From Falsiroseomonas sp046052145 (GTDB lineage: Bacteria; Pseudomonadota; Alphaproteobacteria; Acetobacterales; Acetobacteraceae): a DNA stretch of 64,000 bases. The notes under the pieces were generated by a model, which saw only the letters and a program-made list of their open reading frames with translations, ran no database searches and was not told where the DNA came from. Positions 25,024-31,963 of this stretch are shown piece after piece (the first letter of the stretch is position 1; every line of letters starts with the position of its first letter). The translations under genes were made by a program, and so were the position numbers. The stretch covers positions 1-64,000 of the forward strand of contig JBJOMW010000017.1 of NCBI GenBank assembly GCA_046052145.1, given 5' to 3'.

Positions 25024-26193
25024 TCAGGCGAGGGCCGCACGGGCCTCCGCCTGGCGGGCAGCGACGGCGCGGGCCTCGGCATCGAGCGCGAGGATGGCCT
25101 CAAGCCCCTCCGCGCGGATGCCGGCCAGCGCCTCCAGCGTCTCCTCGACCACGGTCGCGATGTCGAGGAAGCCAAGCCGCCGGTCCAGGAACAGCGCGAC
25201 CGCCGTCTCATTCGCCGCGTTCAATATGGTTGGGGCCCCACCGCCTGCCATCAAGGCCTCGCGCGCCAGGCGCAGCGCCGGGAAGCGCACGGGGTCGGGG
25301 GCGAAGAATTCGAGCTTCGCCAAAGCCGCGAGGTCGAGCCGCGGCACATCCGCCGCCATCCGCTTCGGCCAGGCCAGCGCATGCGCAATCGGCGTGCGCA
25401 TATCCGGGCTGCCAAGCTGCGCCAGGATCGAACCGTCGGCGTATTGCACCATGCCGTGCACGGCGGATTGAGGATGGATCAGCACCTCGATCCGCTCCTG
25501 CGGGATCGGGAAGAGCCGCGCCGCCTCGATCACCTCGAGGCCCTTGTTCATCATCGTCGCGCTGTCGATGCTGATCTTGGCGCCCATGGACCAGACCGGG
25601 TGCTTCAGCGCCTGGTCGGGCGTCACCCGCGCCATCCGCTCCAGCGGCCAGTCGCGGAACGGCCCGCCGGAGGCGGTCAGCACGATCCTCTCGATTCCGC
25701 GCTGATCGTCGCCCTGCAGGCACTGGAAGACCGCGTTGTGCTCGGAATCGACCGGCAGCAGCCGCGCCCCCCCGCGGGCGGCAGCGGCCATGACGAGCTC
25801 GGCCGCACAGACCAGGCTCTCCTTGTTGGCGAGCGCGAGCGTGCCGCCGCGCTCGAGGGCCGCAAGCGTTGAGCGCAGCCCGGCCGCACCGACAATCGCC
25901 GCCATGGTCCAATCGGCCGGGCGCGCGGCAGCCTCGACCACGGCCTCCGGCCCCGCGGCCAGCGTGATGCCGGTGCCCCCAAGCGCCTCCTTGAGCGCGC
26001 CATAGGCGGCCGGATCCGCCACCACCGCCATCCGCGCCCCGCAGCGCCGCGCCTGGGCGGCCAGCGTAGCGACATCGCGATTGGCGACCAGCGCCTCGAT
26101 GCGGAAGGCGCCGGGCTCGGCGGCGTCGATCAACGCCATGGTGGAGCGACCGATGGAGCCGGTGGCCCCCAGGATGGAAACCGTTCGGCTCAC
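25024..26193 (-). CDS. dxr: 1-deoxy-D-xylulose-5-phosphate reductoisomerase
   Basis: A 389-residue NADPH-dependent enzyme that makes methylerythritol phosphate, the committed step of the MEP isoprenoid pathway. The N-terminal NADPH motif is SILGATGSIGRSTM. The metal/substrate region includes PVDSEHNAVFQ, the flexible-loop LTASGGPFRDWP, and the MGAKISIDSATMMNKGLEVIEA block. A GTG start at 26193 fits: it lies 4 nt after the cdsA stop, has GAGG just upstream, and starts the conserved fold directly. Its product feeds undecaprenyl synthesis by UppS in the same operon. Confidence 0.96.
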   Translation of the reverse strand: MSRTVSILGATGSIGRSTMALIDAAEPGAFRIEALVANRDVATLAAQARRCGARMAVVADPAAYGALKEALGGTGITLAAGPEAVVEAAARPADWTMAAIVGAAGLRSTLAALERGGTLALANKESLVCAAELVMAAAARGGARLLPVDSEHNAVFQCLQGDDQRGIERIVLTASGGPFRDWPLERMARVTPDQALKHPVWSMGAKISIDSATMMNKGLEVIEAARLFPIPQERIEVLIHPQSAVHGMVQYADGSILAQLGSPDMRTPIAHALAWPKRMAADVPRLDLAALAKLEFFAPDPVRFPALRLAREALMAGGGAPTILNAANETAVALFLDRRLGFLDIATVVEETLEALAGIRAEGLEAILALDAEARAVAARQAEARAALA

Positions 26194-26197
26194 GCCC

Positions 26198-27073
26198 TCA
26201 CCACCCCCACAGGACCCGGCCCTGGCCGAGCGCAAAGGACAGTAGCGCCGCCACCGGCGCGGCGGCGAGCACGCCATCCAGCCGGTCGAGCAGGCCGCCA
26301 TGGCCCGGAATGAGGCGGGAGCTGTCCTTCACGTCGAAATGCCGCTTGATCGCACTCTCGAGCAGATCACCAGCCTGGGAGGCTACGCCGAGCAGGGCCG
26401 CCACCGCCACCACCGCGACGGTCGAGGCCCCGGGGGTAAAGACAGCCGCCGTGCCGAGCGCGACCAGAATCGCCGCCAGCAAGCCGCCTGCCGCCCCCGA
26501 CCAGGTCTTGTTCGGCGAGACCGCCGGCCAGAGCTTCGGCCCCCCAAGGGCGCGGCCGGCCATGTAGGCGCCGATGTCCGACGCCCAGACCACCAGGAAC
26601 AGGAACAGGACATTGTAGCGCCCGGCCTCGGTGTCGTGGCGCAGCTCGATCAGCGCGATCCCCGCCAGCCCGATATAGAGCACGCCAAGCGCGAGGCGGA
26701 GAGCAGGCTGCGTCAGCGCCGCCGCCATGCTGCGCGCGAACCACCAAGCAATGAGAAAGCCGATCCCGAGCGCGACCAGAGACCACCGCACATGGTCTGT
26801 CACGGCCAGCGCACCGGCCGCGAGCACCGCCAGCGGCACCGCCATCCCCGGCAGCACGCGCACGCGCCGGCCGCACATATGCACCCATTCCCAGGCCAGC
26901 AGCGCGACGGCCAGCGCCATCATCCCCGCAAAGGCCTCGGCGCCCAGCCAGATGCAGGCGACCGCGGCCGGGCCCAGCACCATGGCCGACAGGGCGCGCT
27001 TGCGCAGGTCGCCCCAGCGCTTGGCGCGGGCCTGAGCCTCCGCCTGCTCCAAAGGTCCGGTCATGCTCGACAT
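26198..27073 (-). CDS. cdsA: phosphatidate cytidylyltransferase
   Basis: A 291-residue integral membrane enzyme that makes CDP-diacylglycerol from phosphatidic acid and CTP, the branch point of phospholipid synthesis. About seven membrane segments are visible. The C-terminal CDS signature is intact: ESAIKRHFDVKDSSRLIPGHGG, then DRLDG. The N-terminus up to residue 20 is charged and cytoplasmic. An ATG three codons in (27064) is an alternative start. It lies between uppS and dxr, as in most Proteobacteria. Confidence 0.96.
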   Translation of the reverse strand: MSSMTGPLEQAEAQARAKRWGDLRKRALSAMVLGPAAVACIWLGAEAFAGMMALAVALLAWEWVHMCGRRVRVLPGMAVPLAVLAAGALAVTDHVRWSLVALGIGFLIAWWFARSMAAALTQPALRLALGVLYIGLAGIALIELRHDTEAGRYNVLFLFLVVWASDIGAYMAGRALGGPKLWPAVSPNKTWSGAAGGLLAAILVALGTAAVFTPGASTVAVVAVAALLGVASQAGDLLESAIKRHFDVKDSSRLIPGHGGLLDRLDGVLAAAPVAALLSFALGQGRVLWGW

Positions 27074-27136
27074 CGTGACTGCATCCTGCGCCGCCCGCGG
27101 CGCCCCTACCAGGGGGCCGCGGCAGCGGCTGGCCCA

Positions 27137-27892
27137 TCAGGCCGCGCGGGCGCCGAAGCGGCGCTCGCGCCGGCGGAACTCGCCGATCGCCTGCGCCAGA
27201 TGCTCCGCCCCCCAATCGGGCCAGAGCACGTCCTGGAAGACGAATTCGGCATAGGCGGCCTGCCAGAGCAGGAAGTTGGAAATCCGCTGCTCGCCCGAGG
27301 TGCGGATGATCAGGTCGGGGTCGGGCATGCCCGCGGTGCCGAGGAAGCCCTCGAACATCGCTGTGTCCACCGAGTCGGGATCGAGCGTGCCAGCCGCAGC
27401 GCGGCGCGCGATCTCCCGCGCCGCCGCCGCGATCTCTGCCCGCCCGCCATATGACAGCGCGACATTGAGGTTGAGCCGCGTGCCGCCCGCCGTCGCCGCC
27501 TCAGCCGAGGCGATCAAGCGCATCGTCTCCTCACCGAAGCGCTCCCGCTCGCCGATGATGCGGAGCCTCACGCCTTCGCGCGCGAGACGCGCGACCTCGG
27601 TGCGCAGGTAGTGGCGCATCAGGGCCGTCAGGTCCTGCACCTCGTCCTGCGGCCGTTGCCAGTTCTCGGAGGAGAAGGCGAAGAGAGTGAGCCAGCCGAT
27701 CCCAGCTTCGGCGGCCGATTCCACGGCGCGGCGCGCAGCGTCGGCGCCGGCCTTGTGGCCGAGCGCGCGCGGCAGGCCCCGGGCGGCGGCCCAACGGCCA
27801 TTGCCGTCCATGATGATGCCGACATGCCGCGGCAGCGCGGCCGCAGCCTGAGGCGCGGCAGCCGGCTGCCCGGCCGGGCCCATCCCGTCCAT
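27137..27892 (-). CDS. uppS: isoprenyl (undecaprenyl) diphosphate synthase
   Basis: A 251-residue cis-prenyltransferase that makes the C55 lipid carrier for peptidoglycan and other glycans. Diagnostic motifs are HVGIIMDGNGRWA with the catalytic Asp, the GHKAGADAARRAV helix, LTLFAFSSENWQRP, and LIIRTSGEQRISNFLLWQ followed by YAEFVF. The first about 20 residues are an Ala/Pro/Gln-rich extension. frr precedes it by 20 bp; cdsA follows after 63 bp. Confidence 0.97.
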   Translation of the reverse strand: MDGMGPAGQPAAAPQAAAALPRHVGIIMDGNGRWAAARGLPRALGHKAGADAARRAVESAAEAGIGWLTLFAFSSENWQRPQDEVQDLTALMRHYLRTEVARLAREGVRLRIIGERERFGEETMRLIASAEAATAGGTRLNLNVALSYGGRAEIAAAAREIARRAAAGTLDPDSVDTAMFEGFLGTAGMPDPDLIIRTSGEQRISNFLLWQAAYAEFVFQDVLWPDWGAEHLAQAIGEFRRRERRFGARAA

Positions 27893-27912
27893 CGCGCGCC
27901 CCGCTTTGCCGC

Positions 27913-28485
27913 TCAGCTGGTCTTGATGTCCTTTTCCTTGTCGGCCAGCGCAGTGTCGATCTGCTTGATCTGCGCGTCGGTCATCTTCTGCACCTCGTCG
28001 CTCCAGCGCTTGACGTCGTCCTGGCTGGCCTCGGCCTTCTTGTCCTTCTCCCAGCCCTTGACCGTCTCCATCCCGTCGCGGCGCACGCCGCGCACCGCCA
28101 CCCGGGCGGCCTCCGCATATTTGGCGGCGGTCTTCGCGAGTTCCGCGCGGCGCTCCTGCGTCAGCGGCGGCAGGGGCACGCGGATCGTCTGGCCTTCGGC
28201 CATCGGGTTCAGGCCAAGGCCCGAATCGCGAATCGCGACCTCGACCTGCTTGGTGATGGAGCGGTCGAAGACCTGCACGGCCAGCAGCCCAGGCCCGGCG
28301 ACCGAGATATTCGCCACCTGATTCAGCGGCTGGTTGGTGCCATAGGCCTCGACCCGGATCGGCTCGAGGAGCGCGGGAGAGGCGCGGCCGGTGCGCAGCC
28401 CCGCGAACTCCTTCTTGAGCGTCTCCATCGCACCATCCATGCGGCGCTGGAGGTCCTTCTTCAGCGCCTGGAAATCGGCGGGCAT
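27913..28485 (-). CDS. frr: ribosome recycling factor
   Basis: A 190-residue RRF that, with EF-G, splits the post-termination ribosome. The expected three-helix bundle and the hinge domain are clear: LRTGRASPALLEPI, then VEAYGTNQPLNQVANISV, ending in the long C-terminal helix (KRWSDEVQKMTDAQIKQID) and the conserved KEKDIKT tail. It begins 16 bp after pyrH, forming pyrH-frr-uppS. Confidence 0.97.
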   Translation of the reverse strand: MPADFQALKKDLQRRMDGAMETLKKEFAGLRTGRASPALLEPIRVEAYGTNQPLNQVANISVAGPGLLAVQVFDRSITKQVEVAIRDSGLGLNPMAEGQTIRVPLPPLTQERRAELAKTAAKYAEAARVAVRGVRRDGMETVKGWEKDKKAEASQDDVKRWSDEVQKMTDAQIKQIDTALADKEKDIKTS

Positions 28486-28501
28486 GTCCCCGTCTTCCCT
28501 C

Positions 28502-29227
28502 TTATTGGTCCACGACCGTGGTGAACTTCCCCTCGCCCTTCATCACGGCGGTGAAGCTCCCCGGTTCGTGGATGTTGAACACGACGATCGGCAGCTTGTT
28601 CTCGCGCGCCAGGCTGATCGCGGCGGCGTCCATCACCGCCAGGTCGCGCGCCAGCATCTCGAGATACGTGAGGGTGGTGTAGCGTTCCGCGGCCGGGTTC
28701 TTGCGCGGGTCGGCGGAATAGACGCCATCCACCTGCGTGCCCTTCAGCAGCGCATCGCACCCCATCTCCGCCGCGCGCAGCGCCGCAGCGGTATCCGTGG
28801 TGAAGAACGGATTGCCGGTGCCGGCGGCGAAAATCACGACCCGGCCCTTTTCCATATGGCGGATCGCGCGGCGGCGGATGAAGGGCTCGGCGAGCGAAGC
28901 CATCGGGATCGCGCTCTGCACGCGGGTGCTGACGCCGAGCTTCTCGAGCCAGTTCTGCATCGCCAGCGCATTCATCACCGTCGCCAGCATGCCCATGCCA
29001 TCGGCCTGCGCCCGATCCATGCCGGAGGACGCGCCCGCGACACCGCGGAAGATGTTGCCGCCGCCGATCACCAGGCAGACCTGCACGCCCAGCGCCACCA
29101 CCTCGCGGACATCCCCCGCGATCGCCTTCAGGGTGCCGATGTCGAGCCCATAGTCGCGCGTGCCCATCAGCGCCTCGCCCGAGACCTTGAGCAGCACGCG
29201 CTTGTAGCGGGGGAAGTCGGTCATCAA
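28502..29227 (-). CDS. pyrH: uridylate kinase
   Basis: A 241-residue UMP kinase of the amino acid kinase superfamily, which supplies UDP for RNA and cell-wall precursors. Visible features are KRVLLKVSGEALMG at the N-terminus, GGGNIFRGVAG in the nucleotide-binding loop, FAAGTGNPFFTTDTAAALRA, and the C-terminal ENKLPIVVFNIHEPGSF. It follows tsf after a strong terminator, so it may be transcribed partly from its own promoter within 29228-29390. Confidence 0.97.
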   Translation of the reverse strand: MMTDFPRYKRVLLKVSGEALMGTRDYGLDIGTLKAIAGDVREVVALGVQVCLVIGGGNIFRGVAGASSGMDRAQADGMGMLATVMNALAMQNWLEKLGVSTRVQSAIPMASLAEPFIRRRAIRHMEKGRVVIFAAGTGNPFFTTDTAAALRAAEMGCDALLKGTQVDGVYSADPRKNPAAERYTTLTYLEMLARDLAVMDAAAISLARENKLPIVVFNIHEPGSFTAVMKGEGKFTTVVDQ

Positions 29228-29393
29228 GGCTCCAGCGCGGGTCAGGGACGGCGCACCCCCGGGCGGGGGCGCACACGCGGCGGCGGAACATAGGCGCCGC
29301 GATATGGCAACCGCAAGGCGCCCGACGCCGCTCCGCGCAGCCTCGGAACGGGGATGGGCCGCGGGCCGGGCGGGGTCCGGCGCGGAGCCCCGG

Positions 29394-29430
29394 AAAAAGC
29401 CACGGCCCGGGACGGAAGCCGTCCCGGGCC
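29394..29430 (-). terminator. intrinsic terminator after tsf
   Basis: On the minus strand a perfect 12-bp stem (GGCCCGGGACGG, 3-nt loop, CCGTCCCGGGCC; 29404-29430) is followed by GTGGC and a run of five T (29398-29394). It lies 55 bp after the tsf stop and separates rpsB-tsf from pyrH-frr. Confidence 0.85.
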
Positions 29431-29484
29431 GCGTGCATCACATCGGCGTGGGCGGGCCAACCGGCCCGCGCCACGCGGCGGGGT

Positions 29485-30393
29485 TCAGCCCTTGGCCGCC
29501 GCGGCAACCTCGGCCGCGAAGTCCGCGACTTCCTTCTGGATGCCTTCGCCGAGCTGGTAGCGGCCGAAGCCGACCAGCTTGCCGCCGGCCTTCTGCACCA
29601 CCTGCTTCACCCGGCTTTCGCCGTCATGCACCCAGACCTGCTCGAGCAGGACCACTTCCTCATAGTACTTGCGGATGCGGCCCTCGATCATCTTCTCGAT
29701 GATCTCCGGCTTCTTGCCCGAGCCCGCGGCCTGCTCGCGCAGCACCGCCTTCTCGCGCTCCAGCTCCGAGGTCTCGACGCCGTCGATGTCGAGCGAGGTC
29801 GGGCGCGCGGCGGCGACATGCATGCCGATCTGCCGCCCGAGCGTCTCGAGCGCCTCGATCTCCGAGGCCGCCTCGAGCGCGACCAGCACGCCGATCTTGC
29901 CGAGGCCCGGCTTCACCGCATTGTGCATGTAGGTCGCGACCGTGCCGGACGACACGAGCAGCACCTTGGCGCGGCGAATCGTCATGTTCTCGCCGATCGT
30001 GGCGATCATCCGGGTCAGCTCCTCCTGGGTGGAGTGCTGCGTGCCCGGGAAGGTCGCGGCCTTCAGCGCCTCGATGTCGTCGCCGACCGAGAGCGCCAGG
30101 CTCGCCACCTCGGCGACGAAGTTCTGGAAGGCCTCGTTGCGCGCGACGAAGTCGGTCTCGGCGTTCACCTCGACCATCGCGGCGACGTTCGGGCCGGAGG
30201 CGACGCCAACCAGGCCCTCAGCCGCGACGCGGCCGGACTTCTTGGCAGCTGCCGACAGGCCCTTCTTACGCAGCCAGTCGATCGCGGTCTCCATGTCGCC
30301 GGCGGCCTCGGTCAGGGCCTTCTTGCAGTCCATCATGCCGGCACCGGTGCGCTCGCGCAGTTCGCGCACCATCGCAGCGCTGATCTCGGCCAT
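29485..30393 (-). CDS. tsf: elongation factor Ts
   Basis: A 302-residue nucleotide exchange factor for EF-Tu. The N-terminal UBA-like domain carries the signature VRELRERTGAGMMDCKKAL, followed by ETAIDWLRKKG; the core has VEVNAETDFVARNEAFQ, which contacts EF-Tu, and the C-terminal GFGRYQLGEGIQK. Two ATGs are close together; the one at 30393 is 8 nt from a GGAG motif, while 30399 is only 2 nt away, so 30393 is preferred. It follows rpsB and is separated from it by a strong hairpin. Confidence 0.97.
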   Translation of the reverse strand: MAEISAAMVRELRERTGAGMMDCKKALTEAAGDMETAIDWLRKKGLSAAAKKSGRVAAEGLVGVASGPNVAAMVEVNAETDFVARNEAFQNFVAEVASLALSVGDDIEALKAATFPGTQHSTQEELTRMIATIGENMTIRRAKVLLVSSGTVATYMHNAVKPGLGKIGVLVALEAASEIEALETLGRQIGMHVAAARPTSLDIDGVETSELEREKAVLREQAAGSGKKPEIIEKMIEGRIRKYYEEVVLLEQVWVHDGESRVKQVVQKAGGKLVGFGRYQLGEGIQKEVADFAAEVAAAAKG

Positions 30394-30430
30394 CTTCATT
30401 GCTCCAGATCGGATCGGGTCAATATGGGAT

Positions 30431-30455
30431 GGGCCGGGGCATCGCGCCCCGGCCC
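30431..30455 (-). terminator. rpsB-tsf intergenic hairpin (possible attenuator)
   Basis: A perfect 10-bp inverted repeat (GGGCCGGGGC, loop ATCGC, GCCCCGGCCC) sits between rpsB and tsf. On the minus strand it is followed by ATCCCATATTGACC, without a T run. It could partially terminate or protect the rpsB transcript, tuning the S2 to EF-Ts ratio. Confidence 0.5.
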
Positions 30456-30500
30456 TGGATAGGACGTGAAGCGGCGGGGGCACGGGGCCCCCGGCCGGCC

Positions 30501-31289
30501 TCAGCCAGCGGCGGGCTGCTCGGCTTCGGCAGGCGCCGCCTCGGGCAGCGCCTCGACCGGAACCTCGGCCATCGCGCCGAGATCGGCGCCAGAGGAGGTC
30601 ATCGCGCCCGCAATGCCGTCCAGCACCGCGCCCGCGACGCTGTCGCAGTAGAGGTGGATGGCGCGGATCGCGTCGTCATTGCCCGGGATCGGGAAGGCGA
30701 TGCCGTTCGGGTCGGAGTTGCTGTCCACCACGGCGACGACGGGGATGCCGAGCTTGTTGGCCTCCTCGATCGCCAGCTTCTCCTTCACCACGTCGATGAC
30801 GAAGATGATGTCGGGCAGGCCGCCCATATCCTTGATGCCGCCCAGCGCGCGGTCGAGCTTCTCGCGCTCGCGCGTCAGCATCAGGACTTCCTTCTTGGTG
30901 AGGCCCTGCACGTCGCCGCCAAGGCGCTCTTCCATCTGCTTCAGGCGCTTGATGCTGCCCTGGATGGTCTTCCAGTTGGTCAGCATGCCGCCGAGCCAGC
31001 GGTGGTTGACGTAGTACTGGCCGCAGCGCGCGGCGCTTTCCGCCACATAATCGGCCGCCGCCTTCTTGGTGCCGACCATCAGCACGCGGCCACCGCCGGC
31101 GACGACGTCACGGATGGCGCGGAGCGCGCGCTCCATCATCGGCACGGTCTGCTGCAGGTCCAGGATGTGGACCTGGTTGCGCACGCCGAAGATGTAGGGC
31201 GCCATCCGGGGGTTCCAGCGGCGCGTGTGGTGGCCGAAATGCACGCCGGCCTCGAGCAGGCCGCGCAGGGTAACGTCGGGCATCGCCAT
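30501..31289 (-). CDS. rpsB: 30S ribosomal protein S2
   Basis: A 262-residue S2 needed for S1 docking on the small subunit. Typical blocks are LLEAGVHFGHHTRRWNP, MAPYIFGVRNQVHILDLQQT, NHRWLGGMLTNWKTI, and DVVKEKLAIEEANKLGIPVVA. The C-terminal 30 residues are Ala/Glu/Pro-rich, common in Alphaproteobacteria. The ATG at 31289 has AGAGGA about 9 nt upstream; an ATG two codons later is possible. It heads rpsB-tsf; the 270 bp upstream contains strong RNA structure (see the ncRNA candidate). Confidence 0.97.
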   Translation of the reverse strand: MAMPDVTLRGLLEAGVHFGHHTRRWNPRMAPYIFGVRNQVHILDLQQTVPMMERALRAIRDVVAGGGRVLMVGTKKAAADYVAESAARCGQYYVNHRWLGGMLTNWKTIQGSIKRLKQMEERLGGDVQGLTKKEVLMLTREREKLDRALGGIKDMGGLPDIIFVIDVVKEKLAIEEANKLGIPVVAVVDSNSDPNGIAFPIPGNDDAIRAIHLYCDSVAGAVLDGIAGAMTSSGADLGAMAEVPVEALPEAAPAEAEQPAAG

Positions 31290-31324
31290 GGGCGAAAATC
31301 CTCTTCTTCCAGTGGTCCGGTTCT

Positions 31325-31435
31325 GCCTCCGCGGTGCATCCCCCGACCTTAGCCGGGGACCGAACCCCTGGAGCCTGGCGAACCAGGCCCGGAAGGGCGC
31401 ACCGCGTGCGGATTTACCTCACCCAGGCGGAGCCC
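31325..31435 (+). ncRNA. candidate structured RNA with SRP-RNA-like GGAA hairpin
   Basis: On the plus strand, GCCC-GGAA-GGGC (31387-31398) is preceded by CCAGG and followed by GCA, giving CAGGCCC-GGAA-GGG-CGCA. This is close to the apical SRP/4.5S RNA core (CAGGNCC-GGAA-GGN-AGCA). CTCCGC (31327-31332) pairs with GCGGAG (31427-31432), and GGTG (31333-31336) with CACC (31420-31423), closing a domain of about 110 nt, the right size for a small SRP RNA. Against it: the conserved AGCA is CGCA, helix pairing just below the core is poor, and the 5' arm can form an extra hairpin (CCCCG/CGGGG). It lies opposite the rpsB leader, so the structure might instead belong to that minus-strand leader. Confidence 0.4.
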
Positions 31436-31466
31436 AGGCGCGGCGCGAGCCGTTTAGACCCGCTCA

Positions 31467-31500
31467 CCGGCTGGGGCAAGCCTCAGGGGCTGCCAGCCGG
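31467..31500. repeat. strong compound hairpin upstream of rpsB
   Basis: CCGGCTGG (31467-31474) and CCAGCCGG (31493-31500) enclose a nested AGCC/GGCT stem, forming a stable 34-nt hairpin. A second inverted repeat follows (CGCCGG 31503-31508 with CCGGCG 31524-31529). Both fall in the 270-bp rpsB-DUF3126 gap, which has no plausible coding frame. Confidence 0.55.
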
Positions 31501-31559
31501 GGCGCCGGCCGTGCCATGGCCGACCGGCGAGATCAGAGCCTACGGCCGGGGATTACCCC

Positions 31560-31799
31560 CTAACGGCGGGCAGGTGCCGCGGCGGCGGGCGGCGGCAGGT
31601 CTTCCTCGAGCACGGTGATATGCACCGCATAGGACACCTCGCCCTCATCCTCGTCGCGGTGGATGGTGCCGATCACTTCCTCATCCACGGCCACCTCCAC
31701 CGACATGCCCTTCCGCGCCGGCGGCACCAGGCGGACCCGCTCTGAGCCCAGCAGGCGGCGGAGATAGGTCTGGACGCGGGCGATATCGTTGGGGGTCAT
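31560..31799 (-). CDS. DUF3126 family protein
   Basis: A 79-residue protein recognised as the alphaproteobacterial DUF3126 family. It starts MTPNDIARVQTYLRRLLGS and contains RLVPPARKGMSVEVAVDEEV followed by GTIHRDEDEGEVSYAVHITVL, suggesting a small mixed alpha/beta fold. The C-terminus is Pro/Ala-rich. No function is established. It sits 164 bp after dnaE and 270 bp before rpsB, on the same strand. Confidence 0.85.
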   Translation of the reverse strand: MTPNDIARVQTYLRRLLGSERVRLVPPARKGMSVEVAVDEEVIGTIHRDEDEGEVSYAVHITVLEEDLPPPAAAAPARR

Positions 31800-31963
31800 G
31801 CGTTGGCACTCCGGATCGTCGCCCCCCTATGCACCCGAGCCCTGCATGGGTCGAGAGGCCGGGCGGATGCGTGGCATGCGGAACGCGCGGATGCGGCCCT
31901 AGGCTGCCAAAGCCCCATGCCCCACACGGTCACGGCCAAAGCCCCCTGCCCCCGGGCAGCCCG

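Noticed and set aside
31338..31360. Resemblance of part of the rpsB upstream region to a tRNA T-arm
   Set aside because: The loop length and missing acceptor and anticodon arms rule out a tRNA.
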